A stretch of DNA of 64,000 nt, taken from Ahniella affigens (GTDB lineage Bacteria > Pseudomonadota > Gammaproteobacteria > Xanthomonadales > Ahniellaceae). The position numbers and the translations under genes were made by a program. Location: assembly GCF_003015185.1 (NCBI RefSeq), contig NZ_CP027860.1, positions 4,578,501 through 4,642,500 on the forward strand, in the 5' to 3' direction. This document shows, one piece after another, positions 15,174 to 24,150 of the stretch. The notes under the pieces were generated by a model. It was not told where the DNA came from. It did no database searches and saw nothing but the letters and a program-made list of their open reading frames with translations. How positions within the stretch are numbered: position 1 is the stretch's first letter; each line of letters begins with the position of its first letter.

Positions 15174-17584
15174 GACTTACTCCAGGTTCCCGATGGCGCC
15201 GCATCTATATTCAGCGACCGGAGCTGAGCCCAAATCGATTTCTCGCCCTTGCTTACGGGTGCATCTTCGGCCGGCTGGGACGACTTCGACTTGGCAGGCT
15301 TTCTCGTTTCTGGCGGCACATCCTTTCGGGCCTTGCTGCGCTCGTCGGCGCATCGCTTCTGAATGACGAGATCCGACTCAGCGTCTTCAATCGCATCGTC
15401 AAGCTGAGAATTTGGCGCAGTGCCGAGGACAGCTTCTGCCATTCGCTGCAGGGTCGTCTGCGAGACAGTGCGCTGGGCGCGCGACGACTGGCAGGGCACC
15501 CATTTCTCATGGACAAGTGCGTAGACGGTATAGGGGTTCTCAGGGTCCTTTCTGACGAGAACCTTGCCCTTTTTCAGATTCAGGTCCGCAAGTTCTGGTG
15601 CCCAATACCAGTAAGGATGGATCTTGATGCCACGTCGCGGGTCGAGCGCAAAGCTGGACACGTCGACCGCAGACAGAATCTCGAACTCGGGCCCGTAGAC
15701 TGCCTGGCGTCCGGAAAATGGGAAGCGAGTCAGCCCCTCATCAAAGAGATACTGAGGCGCGCGGTGGCTGTGGTTTGTCCCCCATCTAGCAAACCAACCA
15801 AGGAAGTGATCGATTTCATTCAGGAGGTCGAGAACCGTCAGTTCAGCAGTCGCCTGTGGTCGGTGGCTGCCAGAAACACTTCGAACTTCCTTGATGTCGG
15901 TCGAGTTCCCCGGTCTGCCATCCAGCCAGCGCTCTTTGAGCTGACCGAAGATTCGTTCTGCCTCGGACCCGTATCGCGGATGCGCCGAGGGGCGCAGCAC
16001 CAATTCGATTTCCAGACTTGCTAGCAGCGATCGGAAGTAAACCGAAAGAAACTCGGCACCGCGATCAACAATGATCGACTCAGGCAGCCGCCCCCAGCGA
16101 CGCAGACAAGAGCGAAGCACGCAGGCGCAGGCAACGCGACTGGGCTTTGCAAAGGACAGCCAAAATGCCAGGACCATGCCGGTCGCAATATCCCGAAGGA
16201 CTGTGAAAATCGGCCTCTTGGTGTATCGCTTGCCATCCTTCTCGGCGACCACGCAGGACAAGTCGACCATGTAGTGGTCACAAGTAGCTTGTTCAAACGG
16301 CCTCATTGCGACAATGACACGGTCGGCTACAGCCGTCGGTGGACTGGCTGCGTTTTCGCCCCGCGCGCCGCTTCGGCGGCGACTCAGTACAACCTCCAGT
16401 TCTTTGAGTAACTTCAGGAACGTTGGCTTTGACACGTACTTGAGCCCTGGGTGCCAGGCCTTTGCCAGAAGGCGATACTCGCCATACGTGCCGCGTTTCG
16501 CAGGGCGCTCCGCTCTTCCCCATCGATCGCGGATCACGTTCTCGGCAAACGCCTTGACGACGTCCGGCCGCTTCGGTTTTCGATTGCCGCACTGTTGCCA
16601 ATTGGGCAGTGCCGACTTGAATACTGAGAGCCCCATCGCCTTGCCTGCTTGTATCTTGCGCTGCCAGCGCCGAACGGATGGCGTCATGTGTCCGACTGAA
16701 ATCTTGTCTATGATCTCAAGCGCCCGCCTCGCGCGCTTTTCCGACGGAATCTCAGAGGCCAGCGCCCACCCTGCCGGGTCTGGAGCCAGCCACTCAGCCC
16801 GGTGCGTCTCCAGCAACTGCCTGTCTGTCGAGACCCAGCAAGTTTCCGGGGAGCTGATCAGGGAGCGTTCTAGGTCGACGACCAGTTCGCCTTCATCAAT
16901 GAGTTGCAACAGCGGCGAGAGGTCTTTGCTCCCGAGAGCCTTGGCGAGCTCTGCCAGAGACACGACGATCTTCGCTTTCAGTTCGGCTCGCGCCTTCGCC
17001 CTGGTTTGGTCGTCGCAGACGGTCTCTGCCAGCCTGGAACGCAGCAACAGCCGATAATTGGCAGTCCGGTAACGATCCAGGTTCTGGGTCGAAACGACCT
17101 CGTGTGCAAGCCCCAAAGCCCGGAACGCTTCCGAGGCTGGCGTGTCCACGTAGCAGCCCTCAATGACGGTCCAGTCAGCTGATCGCGTCTCGACGAGCTT
17201 CCGGAGTTCTTTCTCTGTCTTGACCTGCACGACTTTCAGCTCATCTTTTCGGATAACCAGGAAGTCCGCCGTGTAGGACGTCGGATATTGGCCCCCGCCT
17301 TTGCGCGTCCGGCGGACTTCCACCGGTGGCAACTGGTTGTAGAAGGCGAGCACGTCGGCGTCGAATTCCATGTGCACCGCAAGCGCCAGTTCGGCGCTCC
17401 GACTCTCGAACGGAATTGAGGCTCCGACCTTCCGAGATGGAAACGCGCCAGAGACCGCAGCAAATCCACCCGAACCGACATCGCGGGACGGCATGAGCAA
17501 AGACTGAGCAAGAAACTCCCTGGCCTCGGCCGACAGGCCTCGCCAGGCAGGATGCCCCCTTAGTTCCTCAAGGGAATACGACAT
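15170..17584 (-). CDS. tnsAB: Fused TnsA-TnsB transposase
   Basis: 804 residues from the ATG at 17584 (GGAG eight bases upstream; the GTG at 17593 overlaps that site). The N-terminal 200 or so residues form a TnsA-like endonuclease: Glu65 (SAELA), Asp107 (YTADFLV) and Gln120-Val-Lys122 (VVQVKTE), with spacing close to E63/D114/Q130/K132 of Tn7 TnsA. A TnsB/Mu-type DDE integrase follows: Asp436 (CDHYMVD), Asp507 (IIVDRGAEF) and Glu543 (SEAERIFG), with D-E spacing of 35. The C-terminus is a Lys/Ser-rich tail likely to contact TnsC. TnsA cuts the 5' ends and TnsB cuts and joins the 3' ends, so a fused protein should move by cut-and-paste. Separate genes are the Tn7 norm; fusions are known in some relatives. 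Confidence 0.92.
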   Translation of the reverse strand: MSYSLEELRGHPAWRGLSAEAREFLAQSLLMPSRDVGSGGFAAVSGAFPSRKVGASIPFESRSAELALAVHMEFDADVLAFYNQLPPVEVRRTRKGGGQYPTSYTADFLVIRKDELKVVQVKTEKELRKLVETRSADWTVIEGCYVDTPASEAFRALGLAHEVVSTQNLDRYRTANYRLLLRSRLAETVCDDQTRAKARAELKAKIVVSLAELAKALGSKDLSPLLQLIDEGELVVDLERSLISSPETCWVSTDRQLLETHRAEWLAPDPAGWALASEIPSEKRARRALEIIDKISVGHMTPSVRRWQRKIQAGKAMGLSVFKSALPNWQQCGNRKPKRPDVVKAFAENVIRDRWGRAERPAKRGTYGEYRLLAKAWHPGLKYVSKPTFLKLLKELEVVLSRRRSGARGENAASPPTAVADRVIVAMRPFEQATCDHYMVDLSCVVAEKDGKRYTKRPIFTVLRDIATGMVLAFWLSFAKPSRVACACVLRSCLRRWGRLPESIIVDRGAEFLSVYFRSLLASLEIELVLRPSAHPRYGSEAERIFGQLKERWLDGRPGNSTDIKEVRSVSGSHRPQATAELTVLDLLNEIDHFLGWFARWGTNHSHRAPQYLFDEGLTRFPFSGRQAVYGPEFEILSAVDVSSFALDPRRGIKIHPYWYWAPELADLNLKKGKVLVRKDPENPYTVYALVHEKWVPCQSSRAQRTVSQTTLQRMAEAVLGTAPNSQLDDAIEDAESDLVIQKRCADERSKARKDVPPETRKPAKSKSSQPAEDAPVSKGEKSIWAQLRSLNIDAAPSGTWSKS

Positions 17585-17921
17585 ATAGATCACTCCAAAG
17601 CGTTGAAAAGCGAGCCGTTTTCACGATCGGATGCACGCCAGGGACGTCCCGATCCGGACCACAGTGCTGGGTTATTGCAAGGCGCAAGAACCCGGAGTAC
17701 GCTTTGGACTGGCCCGCAAGCCACAGTCAGTAGCAGTACTCAAAACGCCGGAAGGACAAGGTCACTACCCTTGCGCCTTTCGGCGTTTGGTTTTTGCGTC
17801 GATGAGAATTGGCTATCTCATGAGGGCGCCCCCCATGTTTCTATGGAGAAATCCTTCGACACTGGCGCTTCAGCCGGAACAAACGTGCCGCGAAACCTGG
17901 CGAGTGGCGTGCGAAGAAGTT
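17585..17921. other. Upstream region of the tns operon with T-tailed hairpin
   Basis: 337 bases with no supported gene. AAACGCCG (17743-17750) pairs with CGGCGTTT (17781-17788), with extra pairing inside (AAGG/CCTT), and TTTTT follows at 17791-17795 on the + strand. It therefore looks like a terminator for a + strand transcript, although no + strand gene ends here. On the - strand it would lie in the leader of tnsAB, about 160 bases before its start. The tnsAB promoter should be in this stretch. Confidence 0.45.
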
Positions 17922-18221
17922 TCATCCGGCAACCTTTTGGCCAACCTCATCAGCCGGATTCGACGTGTTCGCCGTTTCGCCGCCCAAACGAACTTCCGCG
18001 AGCCATCGAGCAATGTCTTTGGCCAGAGCGAACTTTCCACGGCGGTTGGGTAAAGCGAAGATAGGCACAGGAACCTGGCCTCTGAAGACAGCCTGCCGGA
18101 AAGCATCCTGCGACGTGAATCCGAGTGCCTGCCGAAGGTCGTCCGCGCCAATAATCGGGCCATAGCGCCCCAACAAGTCTCGCTCAAGTGCGGCAATCAG
18201 GTTGTTCGCTTGCTCTGACAT
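17922..18221 (-). CDS. Small helix-turn-helix protein, probable regulator
   Basis: 99 residues. RYGPIIGADDLRQALGFTSQDAFRQAV resembles the winged-helix/MerR-like fold of small AlpA/PrtN-type regulators. There is no signal peptide. It lies upstream of tnsAB on the same strand and is divergent from the 341-residue unknown gene. Two inverted repeats occupy the intervening 100 bases, suggesting autoregulation and control of the defence genes, or of tns, or both. The family assignment is tentative. Confidence 0.6.
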   Translation of the reverse strand: MSEQANNLIAALERDLLGRYGPIIGADDLRQALGFTSQDAFRQAVFRGQVPVPIFALPNRRGKFALAKDIARWLAEVRLGGETANTSNPADEVGQKVAG

Positions 18222-18328
18222 GCTCGACGCCCCGTTACGGATAGTTCGTAACTGAGCCTATTCCTACTGCCCGGAATGCGGTAGAAGTAGCGAACGCCGC
18301 GCCGCTACTCTAGTGTTTGGCCAACGAT
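18222..18328. promoter_or_regulatory. Divergent promoter region with two inverted repeats
   Basis: GTTACG (18234-18239) and CGTAAC (18247-18252) form a perfect palindrome with a 7-base spacer just before the HTH gene start. AGTAGCG (18286-18292) and CGCTACT (18303-18309) form a second one with a 10-base spacer, nearer the right-hand gene. Both are plausible operators for the adjacent HTH protein. Confidence 0.5.
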
Positions 18329-19354
18329 ATGGCTAAGTCCTCGAATGTAATCAGGAATTACAGCCACTCCCGACTTTGTGCCATTTCAGGCGAAATTGCA
18401 GCGGGCACTGCGGCATCGGATGCGAGGGCGATCGACATCATCAAGACTGGCTATTGGTTCGAGCGCCTGAGAAGCAAGATTCGCAAAACGACAGCGTATG
18501 CAGTAGGGAAGGCGATTCGGCCAGAGCAGTACCGAGCCTCGTCAGAGGAACGAAACGCAAACAGCGACAATCTTTGGGCAAAGTACGCGACGGGCGCGAT
18601 GCGACCAGGCCCGGCCACAATAAAGGCAGCGGATCGGATCGTGCCTGGCTCTTCAATCGATCTGTACTTGCCACTCTGGACGGCATTGAATGTCAAGGTT
18701 CCGCTGGTTGGCGGCATTGAGAATCATCTGCGAGCAGCAATTCCGCTCGTACAGAATGCAGTTTTCGAACCCAGGGAATTGCGTCTTGGGCGATATCGCC
18801 GCAGACCTTCTCTTCTGAAGACCCTTTCTCTGCTGGAATGTCACGTGTGCATGGATAGCATTGCAGCGCTCGTACTAATTCTGAGAAGTGCCAGTGAAGC
18901 TGGCGAGTTCGAAGATTGCTTCCGGATCGGCAAGTCCCTGTATACGTCATTGCTGATCGCCTGCATCAGATCGGACACGATGTTCCTGGCACCCGAATTC
19001 GCTCTCTATTTTGGGGAACGCATTTTCCCCCTGGCGTCGACCCCTACCGTGGCGTTTGACATCTCGCCAGAAGAGTTCAGAACGCAAGTCATCCTCCTCT
19101 GGCAGCTATACCTCGCCCTTGAAGACGAAGGAAGATTTCCCCCAATGGAAATCAAGTCGACGCGAAGCCAGCAACGTATAGTGAACGGGGACTTCAGCGA
19201 TCTCCATCGACTTGCCTTGTCACCCAGACTCAAACCTATTGGCGATCCAGAGTCCATTGGCCGGAAAGTGCGAAGAACCCTCGCAGTGGCAAACGGCAGA
19301 CGAGATCGTGCCCTATGCGCGTATTTTCCTCACCTTGCAAGGACGCAACAGTGA
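18329..19354 (+). CDS. Unknown protein upstream of STAND nuclease
   Basis: 341 residues from the ATG at 18329; a TTG at 18317 is an alternative, and neither has a clear ribosome site. No family is recognised. The N-terminal 120 residues are basic and contain GYWFERLRSKIRKTTAYAVGKAIRPEQY and an AKYATGAMRPGPATIKAADRIVPGS stretch reminiscent of proteins that sense whether a program applies (HTH-like), but this is weak. The central part is helical and hydrophobic without clear membrane spans. It lies 58 bases before the Avs-like gene on the same strand, so the two probably form one transcript. It could be a regulator or accessory protein of that defence system. Confidence 0.55.
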   Translation: MAKSSNVIRNYSHSRLCAISGEIAAGTAASDARAIDIIKTGYWFERLRSKIRKTTAYAVGKAIRPEQYRASSEERNANSDNLWAKYATGAMRPGPATIKAADRIVPGSSIDLYLPLWTALNVKVPLVGGIENHLRAAIPLVQNAVFEPRELRLGRYRRRPSLLKTLSLLECHVCMDSIAALVLILRSASEAGEFEDCFRIGKSLYTSLLIACIRSDTMFLAPEFALYFGERIFPLASTPTVAFDISPEEFRTQVILLWQLYLALEDEGRFPPMEIKSTRSQQRIVNGDFSDLHRLALSPRLKPIGDPESIGRKVRRTLAVANGRRDRALCAYFPHLARTQQ

Positions 19355-19412
19355 GCCCTAGATTCAGAACGTCTTTTCGAAACACACGAGCAAGTCTTGG
19401 ACGAGGGTCCCA

Positions 19413-22400
19413 ATGAGCATATCTGGCGTTCGATCCTCGCAAGGGGATGCCTTTCAAACCCTGATCGCCACACGGTTCGCCGTGGAGATGATTCACAACG
19501 ACCAATTGCGTGCAATCGAGGTCGATTCGACCTCCCTGGACTCATCCGGGAACCCGATAGTTATCGACGATATCGTTGTTCGATATACGGACGCGATTCT
19601 TTACGTGCAGACCAAGAAGAATCAGACCGACTTCAAGGCCTGGTCGTTCGGTGATCTCGACGATGAATTGAGGAAGGCATGGATTCAGTGGCGCCGTGAG
19701 CCCTCTGCCAAAATTCTGTTCGCTTCACGAAACGACTTTGGCGATGTTGCGAAGCTCCGAGGGCATGCTACGACTCAACCCACAGGAGACGCGTTCGAAA
19801 AATCACTCACTGATGAACTGAGTGACGTTGCGAGACGACTCTGTGGGCTGGCCGATCACGGAGCAAGTAGCGCTGAACTGCTCGACTTTCTGAGGCACCT
19901 TGACTTCGAAACCGTCAATCAGGATCGCTTTCGCTCCGAAACGGTCGGGCAATTGGAATTGCATGTCGCGCACGGCCAGGGCGCGTACCAGAAAATTGCA
20001 ACGCGTATCGATGCCATCTCTCGCCGGGAAACACAACTGGACGGACGCCAGATTGACCCACACTCACTTTCGCGGAAGGACTTGCTCCAACTGCTGCAGG
20101 AAGGCGGCTTTGAAGTCTGCCTTCCGAGAGCCGAGCGCGACTCACTCGACAATCTCAACCGGTTGTCTGCGATCGGCAGAGACTGGATTCGTCAAATTGC
20201 CGGAGTTCATCTTGAACGAGCGGTCGTTCACGAAATCGTGGACCGAATACTGACCAAACCCGCATGCCTGCTGATCACAGCCGGCCCAGGAATCGGCAAG
20301 ACCTGTGCGCTGCTTTCGATTCTAGAGCGACTTGAGCAAGGCGGTGACGCATATCCAGTTTTCCTGCAGTCGAGGGAGTTTGCGGTGGCTCGTTCGGCCA
20401 GCGACATAGAGGCGCTTGGTCTTCCGGCGACCTTTTTGGCCGATGCCGCTCGCCTGTCCGAGTCAAGACATGTCGTTGTACTTATTGACTCCCTCGACAC
20501 GTTGTCACTTGCGCGCGAGCATTTTGCACTCGGGCACATCTTGTCACTTGTAGATCGACTGAGACTGGTTCCCAACACGACAGTCGTTGTGGCATGTCGT
20601 TCCTTCGACATCAAGTACGAGCGACGACTTGCGGACCGCACATGGGGTGATGTCTTCGACATTCCGCCTTTGGACTGGGAGAAGGAAGCATCTCCGCTAA
20701 TCGCAGGCTTCGGAGCTGATCCCGGCCAGATCCCTTCTGATATGCGCGACCTCGTTTGCAACCCGCGTCTCTTGGCTGTCTTCCACGGAATATTGAAGTG
20801 CGGTGTCGTTCCTCTAGCCCGGTCCGGGCAAGAGCTCACGGAACAGTTTCTGCATTGCGCTGTTCGCGACTCACCTTCCTTGGGCGAAGCCGGGCTGATT
20901 GCGCTTATGGATTCGGCACAATGGATGCTTGACAACCGGCGCTTGGACATTCCCGCTGCCAGTATCAGCATGCCTCAGCACATCAGTCATGCGCTCCTCA
21001 GTGCAGGCGTGATGATTTCCACGGCCAATCGTGGACTGATCTTCGCGCACCAAACGCTTCTTGATGTTCTTGCGGTCTGGAACGCCAGACGAGCACAATT
21101 GACCCTGGCCAGTTTCATTAGGGCCCGGTTCGCCTCTCCGTTTGTTCGACCTACTATTCGGGCCTTTCTATTCTCCTTGCGCAGCGATAGTTTGGTTGCA
21201 TTTCGGAACCAGGTGCGGCAGGTCGTTGATGCAGCTGACATTGCGTTTCACGTCCGTCGACTTGTGGTCGAATCAATTGCCGAGATGCCACCAACTGCAG
21301 ATGACTGGCCGCTCGTTCGACATATTTTCAAAGAGCGTCAGGAACTCTTTCTTGAGTTCCACAGGCGGGCGAACAGCCCGGAATGGCACAGCGCCTTGCG
21401 GTTCAACTGGCTCAACCACCTAGTCGCAAATCAAGACGGCCCGTGGCTCATTCGCTATGTTGACTGGGAAGCTTCTTCGAATGACCCACCGCCTGACCTG
21501 TGCTCACTGTTGAAGCAGGCGCTCGCGTGGACTTGGGTTGACCCCAGGCAGCTGCGATGGTCGTCAATCCGCGCACTTGACCACGCACCGAGCTGGCCAA
21601 CTCAATTGGTGCGCGAGCTCTTCGAGGTTTTCATAGCTAACAAAAACAACGAACATGAGAGTTTGGGGGCGCCTCTTTCGAAGTGGGTACTGGCGACAAA
21701 TTCCGCCGATGATCTGCTGTGGCAATTCATTTGCCGCAAGATTGAGCCTGCAAGTTTCGTTGGCATCGAATCCAATCTCCCTCTGGACTGCAGTCGTCAC
21801 ACTTTTGTGTCTGAAGGCTTCTTGTCAGAACGGATGACCATGTCCGAGCCATTGCTGGATCTTGCGCTTGATGACATTGAGAGATGGTCTGACCAATTCG
21901 CACAACGTTATCAATCCGATCGCCGCCTTTCCGATTCCTTCCTGATGGATTGTAGCTTCGGCCGCGCTCATAGCGCTCGTGAAACTCATCCGGTAAGCGA
22001 CGTGACTGAGCTTCTCGCGGCATTCGAAGATGCTTGCAGAGTACATGCGAGTCAAAAATCGAATTGGTGGACTCGAAATGCGCTGCGAATGAGGACAAGT
22101 CGACACCTGATCCTTCGGTACGTGGCACTGATTGTTGTCCGAGAGAACGTAGATGTTCTCATTGAGGATGCCCTGGCACTGCTTCAAGATGAAGAGACAT
22201 TGAACCACTATCGGCTCCGATCGGAGGTTGGTCTCCTTATTAGCGCCGCCTTTCCACACCTGACTTCTGAGCAGCGTGACCTAATCCAGCAGTCGGCAAA
22301 AGTGTTCGACGGTGACGAATTCACTGATGAGTTCGAGGAAGTTGATTGGCGTGCCGTTGGCTTGCGTGATCTACTTTGGCACGTGCCCCCGTGCTTCAGG

Positions 22401-23987
22401 TCGGAGAAGTCCCTAGCGTTGATTGCTCGCGTTGACGCGCTTCGCGGTCCCCACCCACCTGCGCCAGAGCTTTATCTCCGCGGCGGTTGGGTAAGGCCGC
22501 CCGTCGCGTGGGCAGTTCTCGTATCGCTCTCGGACCGGTCGTTGGTCCAGTTATTTCGTCATCACTCGATACAGAACGAATCGGCATCATTCCGCTATAC
22601 CGAAGATGACGAGATCGTTGGCGGAAAAGACGAACTCCAAAGGGAGGTTCGAGAGGCCGCGAGCAGATCGCCCTTACGTTTCCTTCAGTTTCTTGAGCTC
22701 GAACGCCTTTCCGTCGATCTGGAATACCTTGAAGCAGTTCTTTCTGGCGTGGCGACCCACTTGAAGTTCCGTTTCGGCAACTTGAAGCGGGCCGAGCAGT
22801 GGACCGCCAATGAAGAGCCCGATGGGCCACTCCTCGCAGATCGATTGCTTTGGATGGTTGAACGTACGATGGATTTCTGGCGCGGCAGGTATGAGCTCTC
22901 GAACATTGTCGAGGCGTGCGTCCCTATTCTAGATTCTGACGAAGATTGCCATAGGCTGTCGGTGCTGATACTTATGTGTCTCAGCGCACACGACCCATTG
23001 CCGGAAAGGCGAGACTCCCTCGGTTTGATTGGGACGGCAATCAACAGTACGCGGGGCGTTGCCGCCGCGGCAGCGTTTTGGTTGGCTGGAAGGCGTCTCG
23101 AATCAAGACGTCCAATTCCCCTGATATTATCGGAAACACTCAAGCGGGCTGCCTCCGACGAGCACCCTGCAGTCTGCGCCATAGTTCTGCACTCTCTTCC
23201 CGTCATAGTGCACTATTCGCCGCAGTTCGGCTGGACACTGTTCAATCGCGCCTTGCTAAGCAGCAAGGGGCAATGCTGGCATCATACATTTCGGTGCCTG
23301 TACAACAGTTATCACTCACGCTTCGAGCTCGTTGCTCCCTACTTACTTCTGCTCAGAGAAAGCGGCGACACTGAAGCGATCAAGGTTTGGGCGCGGATTG
23401 GTGCACTGAGCTGTCTTGCGAAGCATATCGAGCTTGATGCCTACATCGATGACGTTTTTGCATCTGGCACACCTGAAGCGGTTTCCTGTGCGACAAGTGT
23501 CTTTGTTGCGAACCTCGCGCGCCAAGCGCACCGAGCAATTTGCACAAAAGGTTTGATCCGTATTCTCGGCATTGGTAAGCATCAGAGCACCGACCTCGGT
23601 GACCTGACAAGAATCTTTCTCGACTGCAAGGGCGTAGCAATAGACTTGTCGCTCTTGAATCTCCTCTTCGCCGTGCTGGCCGATTTACCTGATCGTCAGG
23701 GTCATGAATTGCTTGGATTTGGTGAATGGCTTGCCTCGATGGCCTCTCTTGAGCCAGACCATGCGCTTGAAGCTCTTGAAGCGGCGTTTCGACACTCGCT
23801 CGTTCTTGAAAGTTGGAATGGCTCACCCTACGCAGTTGCACTTACATCTTTGTTCCGCGAAGGCGAAGAGCGAGAGCTATCAGATGGCGGCCAGTTCCTT
23901 TCGCGCCTGGTAGCATGTCAAGATGAGCTGCTCAAGCAAGGCATGGTTAAGCTCAGTGATTGGCTTCGGGACGCGGAGCGGCCTTAG
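19413..23987 (+). CDS. STAND NTPase with N-terminal PD-(D/E)xK nuclease (Avs-like defence protein)
   Basis: 1524 residues, with a GAGGG ribosome site before the ATG. Residues 9-110 resemble the Cap4/DUF4297-type nuclease: GDAFQ (11-15), Asp52/53 (VIDDIVV) and Gln66-Thr-Lys68 (YVQTKKN) fit the catalytic D...QxK. The NTPase core has Walker A GPGIGKT (291-297), Walker B VVVLIDSLD (354-362) and an arginine-bearing sensor (VVACRSFD). Some 1000 residues of helical-repeat-like sequence follow, as in the sensor of Avs proteins, which bind conserved phage proteins and then activate the nuclease. It is a cargo gene, probably co-transcribed with 18329. Assignment to a specific Avs type is not possible by eye. 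Confidence 0.78.
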   Translation: MSISGVRSSQGDAFQTLIATRFAVEMIHNDQLRAIEVDSTSLDSSGNPIVIDDIVVRYTDAILYVQTKKNQTDFKAWSFGDLDDELRKAWIQWRREPSAKILFASRNDFGDVAKLRGHATTQPTGDAFEKSLTDELSDVARRLCGLADHGASSAELLDFLRHLDFETVNQDRFRSETVGQLELHVAHGQGAYQKIATRIDAISRRETQLDGRQIDPHSLSRKDLLQLLQEGGFEVCLPRAERDSLDNLNRLSAIGRDWIRQIAGVHLERAVVHEIVDRILTKPACLLITAGPGIGKTCALLSILERLEQGGDAYPVFLQSREFAVARSASDIEALGLPATFLADAARLSESRHVVVLIDSLDTLSLAREHFALGHILSLVDRLRLVPNTTVVVACRSFDIKYERRLADRTWGDVFDIPPLDWEKEASPLIAGFGADPGQIPSDMRDLVCNPRLLAVFHGILKCGVVPLARSGQELTEQFLHCAVRDSPSLGEAGLIALMDSAQWMLDNRRLDIPAASISMPQHISHALLSAGVMISTANRGLIFAHQTLLDVLAVWNARRAQLTLASFIRARFASPFVRPTIRAFLFSLRSDSLVAFRNQVRQVVDAADIAFHVRRLVVESIAEMPPTADDWPLVRHIFKERQELFLEFHRRANSPEWHSALRFNWLNHLVANQDGPWLIRYVDWEASSNDPPPDLCSLLKQALAWTWVDPRQLRWSSIRALDHAPSWPTQLVRELFEVFIANKNNEHESLGAPLSKWVLATNSADDLLWQFICRKIEPASFVGIESNLPLDCSRHTFVSEGFLSERMTMSEPLLDLALDDIERWSDQFAQRYQSDRRLSDSFLMDCSFGRAHSARETHPVSDVTELLAAFEDACRVHASQKSNWWTRNALRMRTSRHLILRYVALIVVRENVDVLIEDALALLQDEETLNHYRLRSEVGLLISAAFPHLTSEQRDLIQQSAKVFDGDEFTDEFEEVDWRAVGLRDLLWHVPPCFRSEKSLALIARVDALRGPHPPAPELYLRGGWVRPPVAWAVLVSLSDRSLVQLFRHHSIQNESASFRYTEDDEIVGGKDELQREVREAASRSPLRFLQFLELERLSVDLEYLEAVLSGVATHLKFRFGNLKRAEQWTANEEPDGPLLADRLLWMVERTMDFWRGRYELSNIVEACVPILDSDEDCHRLSVLILMCLSAHDPLPERRDSLGLIGTAINSTRGVAAAAAFWLAGRRLESRRPIPLILSETLKRAASDEHPAVCAIVLHSLPVIVHYSPQFGWTLFNRALLSSKGQCWHHTFRCLYNSYHSRFELVAPYLLLLRESGDTEAIKVWARIGALSCLAKHIELDAYIDDVFASGTPEAVSCATSVFVANLARQAHRAICTKGLIRILGIGKHQSTDLGDLTRIFLDCKGVAIDLSLLNLLFAVLADLPDRQGHELLGFGEWLASMASLEPDHALEALEAAFRHSLVLESWNGSPYAVALTSLFREGEERELSDGGQFLSRLVACQDELLKQGMVKLSDWLRDAERP

Positions 23988-24150
23988 AGGTGTACGGCGA
24001 CCGTCCACTCACAGTTGGGCGAATTCGGCACGGAAAACGCACTTGGGCTGGCATAGCGGCCCGGTGTGAGCCAGCACAATTGGCTACGTGGTTACCGGAG
24101 CTTGGAGATCGCCAAATCTCGACTAAGACTCATGGCCAAGACTAGGTGTG

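Noticed and set aside
17603-18064. 153-codon open frame on the + strand
   Set aside because: Crosses the hairpin and overlaps the HTH gene antisense; no domain.
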